A stretch of DNA of 64,000 bases from Mycobacterium sp. SMC-4 (GTDB lineage: Bacteria > Actinomycetota > Actinomycetes > Mycobacteriales > Mycobacteriaceae), in the NCBI RefSeq assembly GCF_025263265.1, contig NZ_CP079869.1:992001-1056000 (forward strand). The letters run 5' to 3'. The notes below the pieces were generated by a model, which saw only the letters and a list, made by a program, of their open reading frames with translations, was not told the origin of the DNA and ran no database searches. Below are positions 30,803 to 40,864 of this stretch, one piece after another. The first letter of the stretch is position 1. Every line of letters begins with the position of its first letter. The position numbers and the translations under genes are program-made.

Positions 30803-32113
30803 GTGGACGGATACTGGCTCGACCTCACACTGGTGGGGACCCTGGTCGTGATCAATGGTGTGCTCTCGGGCAGCGAGGCCGCGTTCATCACGTTGGGCGA
30901 AGCCCAGTTGCGCGACATGGAACGCCGGGGCGGCCGCAGCGACCGCATCGTGGTGCAGCTGGCCCGCGAGCCGAACCGGTTCCTGGCAACCATCCAGCTG
31001 GGAATCACCCTCGCCGGCTTCCTCGCCTCCGCGGTGGCCGCGGTCTCGCTGGCGGCTCCGTTGCGGGCCCGACTCGAGGTTCTCGGTGCTGCCGCCGATG
31101 CCGTCAGTATCGCCGCGGTGACCGTCGTGGTCACCGCCTCGACACTGGTGGTCGGCGAACTCGCGCCCAAGCGGCTCGGCATGCAGTATGCCCGCCGTTG
31201 GACGGTCATGGTGGCGCCGGTGCTCAGGGCGCTGGCCGTATTGGCCACCCCCGCTGTCTGGCTGCTCGGCAAGGCGACCGACGTTGTGGTCCGAGCCCTG
31301 GGCGGTGATCCCGACATCGGCAAGCAGGAACCGACATTCGGCGAACTGAAGGAGCTGATCACCGGACACAGCCAGCTCAGTGCCGAGCAGCGCAAGATCA
31401 TCGCCGGAGCGCTGGAGATTCACGACCGGAGGCTGCGCGAGATCCTCGTCCCTCGCCCGGCAGTGTTTCGGCTACGCGCTGATCTTCCTGTGCCGCAGGC
31501 TCTCACACAACTCGCCCAATCAGGACACACTCGGGCCCCGGTGGTGCCGACCGGCGAGCTCGACGATGCCATCGGAGTGGTGCACCTACGCGACCTGCTG
31601 GGACCGGCCGCAACGGTCACCGAGGTGGTGCGGCCGGCGTTGCTGCTGCCCGACAGCCTGCGGGTCACCGGTGCGATGTCGCGGTTGATGGCCGAACGCG
31701 AGCAGTTCGCCTTGGTGATCGGTGAGCGCGGCGGAGTCGAGGGCATCGTGGCCCTGGAGGACCTGCTGGAGGAGGTCGTCGGTGAGATCTACGACGAACT
31801 CGACAAAGACGTCACAGCGGTGCGGCTGCTACCTGACGGCAGCCGAATCCTGCCGGGTTCCTTCCCGATCCACGACCTGGTCGACCTGGGCGTCGACATC
31901 TCAGGACTGCCGGTCGGCGATTACACGACGGTCGCGGGGTTGATTCTCGGTTCACTGGGACACGTGCCGACGGCTGCGGGTGATCACGTCGACATCGCAG
32001 GCTATCGATTCGACGTGACAGCGGTGGACCGGCACGCCATCACCGAAGTGCGACTGACGCCGCACGTCGACGACGGGGCGGGTCAGCGCTACCCGGGCGG
32101 CGGCTCTGGCTGA
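30803..32113 (+). CDS. CorC/HlyC-type transporter-associated membrane protein (DUF21-CBS)
   Basis: A 436-residue protein with an N-terminal DUF21/CNNM membrane domain (helices at about 8-28, 65-90, 97-118 and 125-150; GELAPKRLGMQ is typical). Two CBS domains follow (about 205-325, with EIHDRRLREILVPR and VEGIVALEDLLEEVVGEI), then a CorC_HlyC C-terminal domain (340-425). Family members take part in Mg2+/Co2+ export or homeostasis. GTG 30803 is four bases after the kinase stop. The end overlaps the convergent Kef gene by 25 bases. Confidence 0.88.
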   Translation: MDGYWLDLTLVGTLVVINGVLSGSEAAFITLGEAQLRDMERRGGRSDRIVVQLAREPNRFLATIQLGITLAGFLASAVAAVSLAAPLRARLEVLGAAADAVSIAAVTVVVTASTLVVGELAPKRLGMQYARRWTVMVAPVLRALAVLATPAVWLLGKATDVVVRALGGDPDIGKQEPTFGELKELITGHSQLSAEQRKIIAGALEIHDRRLREILVPRPAVFRLRADLPVPQALTQLAQSGHTRAPVVPTGELDDAIGVVHLRDLLGPAATVTEVVRPALLLPDSLRVTGAMSRLMAEREQFALVIGERGGVEGIVALEDLLEEVVGEIYDELDKDVTAVRLLPDGSRILPGSFPIHDLVDLGVDISGLPVGDYTTVAGLILGSLGHVPTAAGDHVDIAGYRFDVTAVDRHAITEVRLTPHVDDGAGQRYPGGGSG

Positions 32114-33771
32114 CGCCCTGGCCCCTCATCGGCGCCGTCGTCGCCGGTGGTGAGCAGGTCGTGCAAAGTCTCCGACGTCGAGTGGGCCGCAGCGGAAAAC
32201 GGCTCCAGGACGATATCGACTCCGGTGGCGCGAAGGCGGTCGGCATCGAACCGGGTGTGGGCGGTGAGCGCGATCGCACCGGTGAAGTGATGTTGTCGAA
32301 GCCCCTGCAGCAACGCCAGATTGGTTTGTAGCACCGGAATCGCACTGATGACGTACCTGGCGCGGTCCAGCGGCAGTGTTTCGAGCAGGTCGATGTCCTC
32401 GGCACTTCCGAACGCCGTCGACACGCCGTTGCGGCGGTGCGTCGTCACTCCGTGCGGATCGAAATCCACCCCGAGAACCCGATGGCCGGCGTGGGTCAGT
32501 CGCTCCGCGAGATGGCTGCCGAAGCGGCCCAGTCCGAACAGGATGACGTCGAAGTCGTCGTCGCTTCGGGCCGGTGCTGGCGCGCGGCTGCGCTTGCGTT
32601 CAACACGGATGAGCCACCGTTCGAGCCGGTCGTAGAGCTGGTGGGAGTACATGATCATGTATGTCGAGCCGGCGATGGTGATGAGACCGACAACGGTGAT
32701 GAGACTGACCGTGGAGTTGGTGATGTGGCCCAAGCTGAGCCCCAGCGCAGCCAGGATCAGCGAGAACTCCGATATCTGGGCCACGGTGAGACCGGCTAGG
32801 AAGCCGATCCGCACCGGGTAGCGCATCGCCGCCATGATGAAGATGACGATCAGTGGATTGCCGATCAGTACAAAAGCCGACAGGATCGAGGCGTCGAGCA
32901 GCTGGCGGCCGGCGTCGGCGAAATCCAGATGCGCTCCGAGACTGACAAAAAAGAACAACAGCAGGAAGTCGCGCAGGCTCGTCAGCCGTGCGCCGACGGC
33001 GTCGCGGAACCTGGTTCCTGCCAACGTGACTCCGGCAAGAAAGGCACCGACCTCCGAACTGAAGCCGAGCCATTCGCTCAGGGCGGCGACGGCGACCGCG
33101 TAGGCCACGCCGAACAGCATCAGTAGTTCCTGCGATCGAGCGATCTGCGGCAGGACCTGCGGCAGTACGTAACGCATCATCACCCACGTGCCGACGATCA
33201 GCGCCGCGCCTTTGGCGATCACCGCCGCGATTCCGAGACCGAGCGAGTCGCCGGTCTGTTGGCCGAATGCGGTCAGCGCGATCATCACCAGCACCACGAC
33301 GATGTCCTGCACGATCAGGAACCCGACGGCGATCCGCCCGTGCAGCTGGTCGAGCTCGCGCTTGTCGGAGAGCAGCTTGACGATGATGATCGTCGACGAG
33401 AATGTCAGCGCCACCGCGACGTAGATGGCGGTGACGGTGTTCATGCCAAGTGCCAGCGCCAGGAAAAAGCCGACGACGGAAGTGAACAGGACCTGGCCCA
33501 GTCCGGTGGCCACCGCCACGGGCCCGGTGCTGCGGATCATCTGCAGATCCAGCCGTAAACCGACCAGAAACAACAGAATCGCGATGCCCAGCTGGGCCAT
33601 CAGGTCGACGGTGCCGTGACTGGAGACCCAGCCCAGACCGACCGGTCCGACGGCGATGCCGACGACGATGAAGGCCACGATCAGTGGCTGGCGCAGTCTG
33701 GTGGCAATGAGGCCGGCGACGGTGGCGAATGCGAGAACGGCGGCGATGGTGGCGAATGGATGAACGTCCAT
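32089..33771 (-). CDS. Kef-type K+/H+ antiporter (CPA2) with RCK/TrkA-N domain
   Basis: A 560-residue protein. About 12 membrane helices span residues 5-400 with typical CPA2 stretches (LLFLVGLRLDL, SSEVGAFLAGVTLAG, LRDFLLLFFFVSLGAHLDF). A cytosolic TrkA-N Rossmann domain follows (about 425-540: VILFGLGRFGSHLAERL, VLGVDFDPHG), which normally binds NAD(H) or glutathione adducts to gate K+ efflux. ATG 33771 was chosen because the sequence upstream in frame is antisense to the USP gene and lacks helices. It is the last gene of a USP, membrane-USP, Kef operon. Confidence 0.9.
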   Translation of the reverse strand: MDVHPFATIAAVLAFATVAGLIATRLRQPLIVAFIVVGIAVGPVGLGWVSSHGTVDLMAQLGIAILLFLVGLRLDLQMIRSTGPVAVATGLGQVLFTSVVGFFLALALGMNTVTAIYVAVALTFSSTIIIVKLLSDKRELDQLHGRIAVGFLIVQDIVVVLVMIALTAFGQQTGDSLGLGIAAVIAKGAALIVGTWVMMRYVLPQVLPQIARSQELLMLFGVAYAVAVAALSEWLGFSSEVGAFLAGVTLAGTRFRDAVGARLTSLRDFLLLFFFVSLGAHLDFADAGRQLLDASILSAFVLIGNPLIVIFIMAAMRYPVRIGFLAGLTVAQISEFSLILAALGLSLGHITNSTVSLITVVGLITIAGSTYMIMYSHQLYDRLERWLIRVERKRSRAPAPARSDDDFDVILFGLGRFGSHLAERLTHAGHRVLGVDFDPHGVTTHRRNGVSTAFGSAEDIDLLETLPLDRARYVISAIPVLQTNLALLQGLRQHHFTGAIALTAHTRFDADRLRATGVDIVLEPFSAAAHSTSETLHDLLTTGDDGADEGPGRQPEPPPG

Positions 33772-33787
33772 ATGCGATGGTGCGCCG

Positions 33788-34408
33788 CTACCGGTGCGGT
33801 GCGACGAGGACGGGAACCGACGAGTGCTCGATGATCTCACCGGAGACGCTACCCAGCACCCGACGAGACAGACCGCGACCGCGCCGGCCGACCACCACCA
33901 CGTCGATGTCGTGCTCGGCGGCGTAGCGGCACAGCGCGGCCCCAGGCGCTCCAGCGAGAACCTCGGTGTGCACCGCGCCCGCTGTGTCGAGGTCGGCAGC
34001 TGCTGCGGCCAACCGCCGAGAAGCAGCACCGATCTCGGCCTTGGTCTCATCCTCGGCCGCCTCGTGGTGGACCACTTCGGCCAGCACCAGCAATTCAGCG
34101 ATCGGTCCGAGGACGTCCGACGCCGCCGCCATGGCCTGCTGCGATTCTCCTGAGCCGTCGAGCCCTACCAGCACGCGCACACGTCGGCCCTGCTCGCGCC
34201 GTACCGGCGGCGGGGACGAGGTCGTGGTCTGCACCTGTCGGGGTTGGCGTTGCACACGTTCGATGGCGATGGGCACGAACATCAGACCCAACGGCAAGGC
34301 GACCAGGATCCACAGCGGGTCATAGCCCCGCCGGGCCATCCACACGCCCGACAGCAGCCCAGCCAGGCACCATCCGCCGACGAAAGCGGCGATGACGGCG
34401 GCGTTCAC
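33788..34408 (-). CDS. membrane-anchored universal stress protein
   Basis: A 206-residue protein with two N-terminal hydrophobic helices (about 4-24 and 30-50) followed by a single USP domain (76-206) beginning [17 protein letters not shown]. The nucleotide loop [18 protein letters not shown] has eight rather than nine residues between the second and third glycines. A USP tethered to the membrane and encoded 16 bases from a Kef antiporter suggests nucleotide-dependent control of that transporter. Its start overlaps the upstream USP stop by four bases. Confidence 0.82.
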   Translation of the reverse strand: MNAAVIAAFVGGWCLAGLLSGVWMARRGYDPLWILVALPLGLMFVPIAIERVQRQPRQVQTTTSSPPPVRREQGRRVRVLVGLDGSGESQQAMAAASDVLGPIAELLVLAEVVHHEAAEDETKAEIGAASRRLAAAAADLDTAGAVHTEVLAGAPGAALCRYAAEHDIDVVVVGRRGRGLSRRVLGSVSGEIIEHSSVPVLVAPHR

Positions 34409-35280
34409 CGGGGCCGCACCACCATGACGGGTATTGTCGCGGCCTGCACCACTGCGCCGCTGACCGAGCCGAGCAGCGTGCCCGCGACGGCGCCGTAACC
34501 CCGGCTACCCACCACGAGCAGCTGAGCCGACTCGGCTCGCTCGACGAGCCGACGGGCCGGCTCATCGGCGACGACCTCGCACTCCACCGCAACGTCGGGA
34601 TAGCGCTGTTGCCACGCGGCCAGCTGTTGGGTGGCGTCGCGCTCAATCTCGGGGCGTATTTCGTCCCAGTGGAAGCCCGGCATCTCGAACGCGCCCGGTG
34701 ACCACCATGCGTGCAGTGCGATCAGCGTGACCCCGCGCCGCGACGCTTCGTGAAATGCGATGTCAACGGCAGGTTCGGAGGCTGGTGAGCCGTCGAAACC
34801 CAGCAGGACCGGAGCCTCGGGCGCAGGTGTCGGCTGTTCTTCACGGACCACGACGACCGGGCAGTGCGCGCGGTGAACCAGAGCCATGCTGGTGCTGCCC
34901 AGAATGGCGCGCGCGAGCCGGCCCCGGCCGCGCGAACCGACAACCACCAACCCGGCGTCACGGGATGCCTCCACCAGGGCTGCTGGCGGGCTCGCGACAG
35001 CGAACTCGGTGTTCACCGGCACCGCGCCGCCGGTGAGTTCCTGTGCCGACCTGGCGGCCGCAGTCAGCGCGTCCTCGCCGATCTGGGTCTGCCAGTCCAT
35101 GAATCCCACCGGGGCTGCCCCCACCGGCCACAGACCCACCGGCAACGTGGACGCGTACAGGATGGTCAGCGTAGCCCCGTGCAGTTTGGCCTCCTCGGCA
35201 GCCCATTCCAGTGCGGGCCGCGAGGACGGCGAATCATCCACGCCCACAACTACTTTCCCGATCTCTGTGGCCGGGGACAT
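34405..35280 (-). CDS. universal stress protein, two USP domains
   Basis: A 291-residue tandem USP with both ATP loops intact ([19 protein letters not shown] and [19 protein letters not shown]). ATG 35280 follows AGAGGAG and was preferred to ATG 35358, whose extra residues are not USP-like. It heads the USP, membrane-USP, Kef operon. A weak DosR-like box lies about 90 bases upstream. Confidence 0.9.
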   Translation of the reverse strand: MSPATEIGKVVVGVDDSPSSRPALEWAAEEAKLHGATLTILYASTLPVGLWPVGAAPVGFMDWQTQIGEDALTAAARSAQELTGGAVPVNTEFAVASPPAALVEASRDAGLVVVGSRGRGRLARAILGSTSMALVHRAHCPVVVVREEQPTPAPEAPVLLGFDGSPASEPAVDIAFHEASRRGVTLIALHAWWSPGAFEMPGFHWDEIRPEIERDATQQLAAWQQRYPDVAVECEVVADEPARRLVERAESAQLLVVGSRGYGAVAGTLLGSVSGAVVQAATIPVMVVRPR

Positions 35281-35503
35281 GTGGCTCCTCTGCTCGACTG
35301 GACGGCGGCCGGCTCTGGGGTCACCCGGCAGGTCCTCCACGTTAGAGGCTGCGGGCATGAGGTCTCAAGAGCCCTTCGGCCCTGCGCCGACGCCAAGTCG
35401 AGGACCTGCGACCTTTCCGGGTGGCTGGCAGGCCAGAACACACTGACGCCAGCAGCACATCAGACGATCAGGGAGGCGTCCGACAGCGAAGGGGTGACCG
35501 GCC
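35281..35503. other. gap between USP operon promoter and short plus-strand ORF
   Basis: I see no convincing protein frame on either strand here. It contains the ribosome-binding site of the USP gene at its left edge and a DosR-like box at 35369-35382. A second GACCT-rich stretch (about 35402-35418) is too poor to call. Confidence 0.4.
35369..35382. promoter_or_regulatory. weak DosR box candidate
   Basis: Read on the minus strand, GGGCCGAAGGGCTC matches 9 of 14 positions of the DosR consensus, 89 bases before the USP start at 35280. Confidence 0.35.
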
Positions 35504-35626
35504 TTGACAGCGCGCAGCCTGGTCACCGAATTGCTGCGGCGTGACATCGGGATACCGCTGATCGCCGGTGATCGCCCGGCGTTCGCGCCGCGGATGCTGC
35601 CCGTATCGCCGGAGCACTCGATCTGA
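35504..35626 (+). CDS. possible 40-codon protein, TTG start
   Basis: A short frame with AAGGGG nine bases before a TTG encodes TARSLVTELLRRDIGIPL followed by a Pro/Arg-rich tail, ending five bases before the convergent MgtE-like stop. The amphipathic start looks protein-like, but the start codon is weak and I recognise no family. It could equally be the remnant of a longer gene. Confidence 0.25.
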   Translation: MTARSLVTELLRRDIGIPLIAGDRPAFAPRMLPVSPEHSI

Positions 35627-35630
35627 GCGC

Positions 35631-36632
35631 TCAGCTCAGCACCACGGTCACGGCGGCGAAATAGAACAGGATCGACAGGAGATCCTGCAGGACCGTCGCG
35701 AGTGGCCCGGCCCCGAACGCCGGGTCTTTCCCGAGACGATGCAGCAGCCAGGGCAGGCACATCGCGACCAGCGTGGACACCGTGCCCGCGCCGAGAATTG
35801 TCAGCGAAACTGCCAGTGCAAGAGCGTAGTTCGCCGTCATCAGTGCCACCACCGGCCACATCACCGCGCCCAGCAGAAGACCCACGCAGACCCCGGTGAG
35901 TGCTTCTCGCCGGGCGATCCGGCGGATGCCGACGCCAACCGACAGGCCGCGGATCGCCAGCGTCTCGGTCTGGGTGCCCACCGCGTCGGCCAGGTACACG
36001 ATGCCCGGCACGAAGTACGCGACAGCAAGGTCAGCGTTGAGTTGAGCATCGAAGGCAGTCATCAGCACCGCTGATGCCATTGCCCCGAGCAAGCCGACGA
36101 TCAGCCACGGAAGGCGATGCCACAACCGTTTTCGGACGGATTCCACGCTGGTGGACCGGGCGGATTCCACATCGCTGAGAAATCCGCCCAGCCGGGCGAG
36201 GTCCTCGTCGTGTTCCTCCAACAGCACGCCGAGGAGCCGGTGCGGTGGGATCAACCCGAGGAACCGGGCGTCGGCGTCGACGACGGCCAGATAGGGCTCG
36301 GCCCGCTGTACCGCCTGCCACGCCGCATGCTCCTGGTCGGTGTCGGGGGCCACCGTCGGTGGTGCCGGGTCCATCACATCCCCCAGTCGCTGCCCCGCCG
36401 CGGCGGCGAACAACGCCTCCACCGTCACGATTCCGGCCAACCGTCGGTCCCCGCCGATCACCGCGATGGCTGCTGCGCTGGCGAACCGCTTGCCGCGCAT
36501 CGTGTCGAGTGCATTTTCGACCGAGACGTCGGGTGTGAATGCCGGAACATCTCGGGTCGCGTGGTGCAAAGCCTGGTCGACCGGGCCGAGCAGATTCGTC
36601 TGGGCAGTAGCGACTGCGGGCGGCGGATTCAT
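35631..36632 (-). CDS. MgtE-like magnesium/divalent cation transporter with CBS pair
   Basis: A 333-residue protein. Residues 30-150 form a CBS pair (VSVENALDTMRGKRFASAAAI, PYLAVVDADARFLGLI), and 170-333 hold five helices of the MgtE channel domain (VYLADAVGTQTETLAIRGL, KDPAFGAGPLATVLQD). The N-terminal superhelical domain of full MgtE is missing, so it is a short form of the family. ATG 36632 overlaps the upstream tgs1-like stop by four bases (ATGA), which couples Mg2+ transport with lipid storage in one transcript. Confidence 0.87.
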   Translation of the reverse strand: MNPPPAVATAQTNLLGPVDQALHHATRDVPAFTPDVSVENALDTMRGKRFASAAAIAVIGGDRRLAGIVTVEALFAAAAGQRLGDVMDPAPPTVAPDTDQEHAAWQAVQRAEPYLAVVDADARFLGLIPPHRLLGVLLEEHDEDLARLGGFLSDVESARSTSVESVRKRLWHRLPWLIVGLLGAMASAVLMTAFDAQLNADLAVAYFVPGIVYLADAVGTQTETLAIRGLSVGVGIRRIARREALTGVCVGLLLGAVMWPVVALMTANYALALAVSLTILGAGTVSTLVAMCLPWLLHRLGKDPAFGAGPLATVLQDLLSILFYFAAVTVVLS

Positions 36633-37984
36633 GGCTGGGCGGCCATCCAAGACACCGCCGCGCCGATGCCCGCGGCGAGTTCGTCGACATCGGGAAAGGC
36701 GTCGAAATCGGTCGTGATCCCGAAGATGACACTGTCGGCGTAGCTCAGGATCGCCACCGCGGTTCGCAGTCCCAGTGCCACCGGCGGGATCGGCAGCATG
36801 CGCACGACGTCACGGCCCATCAACTGCAAACGCTGTTGCGGCCCCGGCACATTCGTCGCCAGGGTCACCACACCATTGCGCGGCAGCGACGTCACCGCGC
36901 GGATCACCCGGGACACCACGGCGAACGGCGCCAGGTTGAGCGCGGTGGCCACCAGGCTGCCGGCCTGTCGCTGGCCGCTGGCCTTGGCCCGCTCCAATCG
37001 CTCGTGCACGGTCCGCAGTTGCGTGATCCGGTCCGGCTCGTCGACAGGCAGATAGGGCAGCATCACCGACACCCGGTTGTCGAGCCGGTGCGCGGCGTCC
37101 TCAGATCGTACCGACACCGGGACCAGGGTCCGCAGGGCACGGGGGTGGGGCGCCTCACCGCGTCGCTGCAGTGCGGAGCGGAAGCTGTCCGTGATCGCCC
37201 CCAGCGCAACATCGTTGAGCGTCACATCGAACGCGTGGCACACCGACAGCACTTGAGCCATCGGAACCTCGACTGCGCTGTAGCGCCGCATGGTTGTCAC
37301 CGGACCGTTCAGCGATGAGTCCGACCTGCGGACCAGGCCGTCGACGATCTCCGCGACGCCCCCGAGGGTGGTGGCTGTCGCCGTCAGCAGCGTTGTTGCG
37401 GTGCTCCAACCTGCGCGAGCCCATCGCAGCGGGTTGAGCGTCAGCGCCGGCAGCGCCGGCGGGTCGGGGCGGACCGTGTGCGCGGCCCGGATGGCGCCGG
37501 CGTAGGTCTGGCCTTCCCCGCCGTCGGACAGGCCGGCGAGCAGGTGCATGGCAGCGATGCCGTCGGCCATGCAGTGATGCACCTTCATCAGCAGCGCCCA
37601 CCGGTTGGCGGCCAGCCCCTCGATGACCCAGCACTGCCACAGCGGGCGTTCCCGGTCCAGCCTGGGCTCCATCGCCTCGGCGGTGAACCGGAACAGCGCC
37701 CGGTCGTCACCCGGGTGCGGCAGGGCGGCCAGATGCAGATGGTGAGCGAGGTCGAAGGTCGGATCGTCGACCCACTCCGGCGCCGACAGGTCGAACCGGT
37801 CCCGACGCACCACCTGCCGTAGCCGGGGGACCGCGCGGACCCGTTCGCTCAGGACGTTGATCAGTTCGTCGTGATCGGGCACCGGACCTTCGATGACCGA
37901 GACTGCCCCGACCGCCATACTGATGTGCAGGTCGGCGTCCTCCGCGTCGAGGAACCCGGCATCGAACGCGGTCAACCGTTGCAC
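36629..37984 (-). CDS. tgs1: wax ester synthase/diacylglycerol acyltransferase (Tgs1-like)
   Basis: A 451-residue WS/DGAT enzyme close to Rv3130c (Tgs1). The acyl-CoA condensing motif HHCMADG (about 136-142) is intact. Other family stretches are [13 protein letters not shown] at the start, [38 protein letters not shown] and [10 protein letters not shown]. It makes triacylglycerol from diacylglycerol and acyl-CoA, the carbon store of dormant mycobacteria. GTG 37984 fits the Tgs1 N-terminus; a longer frame to 38044 would run through the DosR-like box. No Shine-Dalgarno is visible, so the mRNA may be leaderless or nearly so. It is divergent from dosR. Confidence 0.88.
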   Translation of the reverse strand: MQRLTAFDAGFLDAEDADLHISMAVGAVSVIEGPVPDHDELINVLSERVRAVPRLRQVVRRDRFDLSAPEWVDDPTFDLAHHLHLAALPHPGDDRALFRFTAEAMEPRLDRERPLWQCWVIEGLAANRWALLMKVHHCMADGIAAMHLLAGLSDGGEGQTYAGAIRAAHTVRPDPPALPALTLNPLRWARAGWSTATTLLTATATTLGGVAEIVDGLVRRSDSSLNGPVTTMRRYSAVEVPMAQVLSVCHAFDVTLNDVALGAITDSFRSALQRRGEAPHPRALRTLVPVSVRSEDAAHRLDNRVSVMLPYLPVDEPDRITQLRTVHERLERAKASGQRQAGSLVATALNLAPFAVVSRVIRAVTSLPRNGVVTLATNVPGPQQRLQLMGRDVVRMLPIPPVALGLRTAVAILSYADSVIFGITTDFDAFPDVDELAAGIGAAVSWMAAQP

Positions 37985-38020
37985 ATGATGACTATCGGCG
38001 TCGGCGCCGTGCCGGTGGCA

Positions 38021-38034
38021 GAGTCCGAGGTCCC
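38021..38034. promoter_or_regulatory. DosR box candidate, tgs1 side
   Basis: On the minus strand GGGACCTCGGACTC matches 9 of 14 positions with an intact GGGAC half. It lies 37 bases upstream of the tgs1-like GTG and pairs with the next box 23 bases away (start to start). Confidence 0.4.
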
Positions 38035-38043
38035 TGCCGAACA

Positions 38044-38057
38044 AGGACCTGCGACCC
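38044..38057. promoter_or_regulatory. DosR box candidate, dosR side
   Basis: AGGACCTGCGACCC matches 9 of 14 positions. It lies 52 bases before the dosR start, which would allow autoregulation together with divergent activation of tgs1. Confidence 0.4.
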
Positions 38058-38109
38058 TAGTTGCGGCACCGATTCCCGCCGAGGATCACCTAGGGCGAAG
38101 GGTGTCGGG

Positions 38110-38751
38110 ATGGTCCGGGTTTTCGTTGTCGACGACCACGAGGTGGTCAGGCGCGGCCTGATCGATCTGCTCAGTTCCGATCCCGAACTCGACGTGGTCG
38201 GCGAAGCAGGTTCGGTCTCGGAGGCCATGGCCCGGATCCCGGCGATGAACCCCGACGTCGCCGTGCTCGATGTACGCCTGCCCGACGGCAACGGCATCGA
38301 ACTGTGCCGCGACCTGCTGTCTCGGCTTCCCGGGTTGCGCTGCCTGATGCTGACCTCGTTCACCTCCGATGAGGCGATGCTCGACGCGGTACTGGCCGGA
38401 GCCAGCGGCTATGTGGTCAAGGACATCAAGGGCATGGATCTGGCCAAGGCGATCAAGGAAGTCGGTGCGGGGCGCTCGCTTTTGGACAACCGGGCCGCGG
38501 CGGCACTGATGTCGAAGCTGCGCAGCGCCGCCGAGCACGCCGATCCGCTCTCGGGTCTGAGCAATCAGGAAAAAGCGCTGCTTCACCTGCTCGGGGAAGG
38601 GCTGACCAACAAGGAGATTGCCGACCGGATGTTCCTCGCCGAGAAGACGGTGAAGAACTATGTCTCGCGCCTGCTGGCCAAGCTCGGCATGGAACGCCGC
38701 ACCCAGGCCGCGGCGTTCGTCTCCCGCCTCGACCGCCGAGACCGGCGTTAG
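38110..38751 (+). CDS. dosR: DosR (DevR) response regulator
   Basis: A 213-residue NarL/LuxR-type regulator nearly collinear with Mtb DosR. The receiver domain (1-120) has the acidic pair Asp8/Asp9, the phosphorylation site Asp54 ([11 protein letters not shown]) and Lys104 in GYVVKDIKG. The LuxR helix-turn-helix (about 148-210) includes [43 protein letters not shown] residues matching the DNA-recognition helix of DosR. It binds the GGGACTWWAGTCCC boxes listed here. Its kinase partner is probably the DosS at 15362, encoded in a different operon. Confidence 0.95.
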   Translation: MVRVFVVDDHEVVRRGLIDLLSSDPELDVVGEAGSVSEAMARIPAMNPDVAVLDVRLPDGNGIELCRDLLSRLPGLRCLMLTSFTSDEAMLDAVLAGASGYVVKDIKGMDLAKAIKEVGAGRSLLDNRAAAALMSKLRSAAEHADPLSGLSNQEKALLHLLGEGLTNKEIADRMFLAEKTVKNYVSRLLAKLGMERRTQAAAFVSRLDRRDRR

Positions 38752-40175
38752 AGCGTTGGCGCCGGCGAGTCGTCGTCGGTGCTGAGGTCGGCCCGGTCCG
38801 ACGTTCTGTTGAGCATCGCTGCCAGGTCGATACCGGAGGACTTGAGCACTTCGACGATCTTGGCGACCGCCATCGGACTGACTCCGAGTAATCCGCCGAC
38901 CGCGTCCTGGGCGTCGGACGCCCCACCGATGATCGACAGCCGCTCGATCTCCGAGAGCGGAACCGCCGCCGCCTCGGTGGCCTTGACCACCGACTGCAGC
39001 ACATCGGGCAGGGTCTGCAGTCGTGCCGCCTCGGGGGAGTAGGTGTTCAGCGCCGCGGCGATCTCCTTCTTGCCCGCGGCCTCGGCGACCAGTCTGGCCC
39101 TGATGCCGTCGGCCTCGGCCTGCCGTTCTACCCGCAAAGCGTCGGCGGCGGCCTTACGGGCATCCGCCTCGGCCTGTCCGGCCAGGATGGTGGCCTGACG
39201 CTGGCCCTCGGCGCGGGCGACGTCAGCTGCTCGCTGTGCTTCGGCCGGAGCGATCACGTCGGCCTGCAGCGCCGCCTGCGCTTGTTCGGCGCGTCGTTGT
39301 TCCACCTCGATGCGAGCCTGCACCCGCGCTGCCTCGGCTTGCTCGATCGCGATGCCGACGTCCTTCTGGGCGCGTGCGTTGGCCAGCGGGCCGGCCTGGT
39401 CGGCCTGGGCGTTTTCGGCTTCGGTCTGCGCGCGCAGCCGGGCCAACTCGACGTCGCGGCGCTGGTTGGCGGTGGCGATCGCGGTGTCGGCCTCGGCCTG
39501 GGCGACCGAGCCCGCCTGGCGGGCCTTTGCCGACTGGATCTGTGAGTCCCGCTCGGCCTCGGCGGTGCCGACGGCAGCGTCGCGCTTGACCTCGGCGATC
39601 CGGCGCTGGCCCAGCGATTCGAGGTAGCCGTTGCGGTCGGAGATGCCGGCGATCTTGAGGACGTCGACCTCCATTCCGATGCGGGCCAGGTCGCCGCCGG
39701 CCTCGTCGACCACGCTGCGGGCCAACGTGTCGCGATTGGAGTTGAGGTCCTCGACGGTCATCGTGGCGGTGATGCCGCGCAGACTGCCTGCCAGGATTTC
39801 GTTGATCTGACGCTGCAACTCGCTCAGATCCGAGGTCAGGAAGCGCTGCACCGCGGTCTGCACGGCTTCGTCGGCCGAACCGATCCGCACCAGGCCCACG
39901 GCCTCCACGTTGACCGGCACCCCGTTGTTGGACAGCGCGTTCTGCAGGTTGATGCTGACGTTGAACGGTTCCAGGCTCATGATGTCGACGCGTTCGATGC
40001 CGGGGACCCGGAACCTGGCACCGCCACGCACCACCTTCGGGGTGCCGCGCCCGGTGAACACCGCGACCTCGTTGGGCGGCACCTTGATGTAGTTCTTCAC
40101 ATAGATGATGGGCAGCGCGACGAACAACAGCAGCGCCGCCACGGATGCGAGCACCACGATCATCAGCATGGACAC
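38748..40175 (-). CDS. flotillin-like SPFH domain protein
   Basis: A 475-residue protein with an N-terminal membrane helix (about 5-24), an SPFH/band 7 domain (30-205, with [13 protein letters not shown] and [17 protein letters not shown]) and a long alanine/glutamate coiled-coil (about 210-380) typical of flotillins. A C-terminal oligomerisation segment follows. It likely forms membrane microdomains. It follows the NfeD-like gene by two bases, the usual flotillin/NfeD pairing, and its 3' end overlaps the convergent dosR by four bases. Confidence 0.9.
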   Translation of the reverse strand: MSMLMIVVLASVAALLLFVALPIIYVKNYIKVPPNEVAVFTGRGTPKVVRGGARFRVPGIERVDIMSLEPFNVSINLQNALSNNGVPVNVEAVGLVRIGSADEAVQTAVQRFLTSDLSELQRQINEILAGSLRGITATMTVEDLNSNRDTLARSVVDEAGGDLARIGMEVDVLKIAGISDRNGYLESLGQRRIAEVKRDAAVGTAEAERDSQIQSAKARQAGSVAQAEADTAIATANQRRDVELARLRAQTEAENAQADQAGPLANARAQKDVGIAIEQAEAARVQARIEVEQRRAEQAQAALQADVIAPAEAQRAADVARAEGQRQATILAGQAEADARKAAADALRVERQAEADGIRARLVAEAAGKKEIAAALNTYSPEAARLQTLPDVLQSVVKATEAAAVPLSEIERLSIIGGASDAQDAVGGLLGVSPMAVAKIVEVLKSSGIDLAAMLNRTSDRADLSTDDDSPAPTL

Positions 40176-40177
40176 GG

Positions 40178-40798
40178 TCAGTTCCTCTCGATGGCGGGCG
40201 GATCGGGATCTGCCCCGGGAATGGTCACGACGTGCAGATAGTCGGGGTCGACGTCGGCGATGTAGACATGGGTGTCCTTGGTCAGCGCCTCGGGTTCGGC
40301 GGTGACCGCCCGGGCCCGCACCCGGTTCCCGTCGGCGTCGACGAACGCGACCTCACCCCAGCCGTCGGTGGGAATGTCGAGCGTCACGGTGCCGAGCAAC
40401 CCCACATAGGACGTTCGGCTGCGCTGCGAGTTGGCCTGCTGGCGGCGCAGGTAGGGCAGCAACACGCCCTGCAGTGCGGCGATCAGGACCAGGCCGCTGA
40501 GTCCGGCCACCACGCCGGCGCCCAGCGATCCCAGCCCCGACCAGCCGGCGATCAAGCCGCCGGTACCGAAGCCGAGAAGTCCGGCCGCCAGGCTGGTCAG
40601 GCTCAGAAACGGCAGACCGTCGGGGCCGAAGCCGAAGCCGTCACCGCCGACCTCGACGTCGGTCAGCAGCAGCGCCGTGAGCACCGCCACGGCGCCGACG
40701 CCGAAGGCCGCGAGGTAGATGGCCGTCACAGCATTGATCTTCGCACTGATCAGGTCCGGGGTCTGCGGACGTGCACGCCCGGATGTGCGGTGAGCCAT
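40178..40798 (-). CDS. NfeD-like membrane protein
   Basis: A 206-residue protein with two or three membrane helices (about 25-48, 63-85, 90-112) and a C-terminal OB-fold (about 128-200: SYVGLLGTVTLDIPTDGWGEVAFVD, then RARAVTAE). NfeD proteins partner with flotillin in membrane domains. ATG 40798 was chosen; the frame continues far 5' only as antisense of the hydrolase gene. Confidence 0.82.
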   Translation of the reverse strand: MAHRTSGRARPQTPDLISAKINAVTAIYLAAFGVGAVAVLTALLLTDVEVGGDGFGFGPDGLPFLSLTSLAAGLLGFGTGGLIAGWSGLGSLGAGVVAGLSGLVLIAALQGVLLPYLRRQQANSQRSRTSYVGLLGTVTLDIPTDGWGEVAFVDADGNRVRARAVTAEPEALTKDTHVYIADVDPDYLHVVTIPGADPDPPAIERN

Positions 40799-40864
40799 AC
40801 GGCACCTGGTGTTGTGACCAAGGTCCGCTGTGGCCGTGTCCGTCGGGCTACTACCGTCGGCAGG

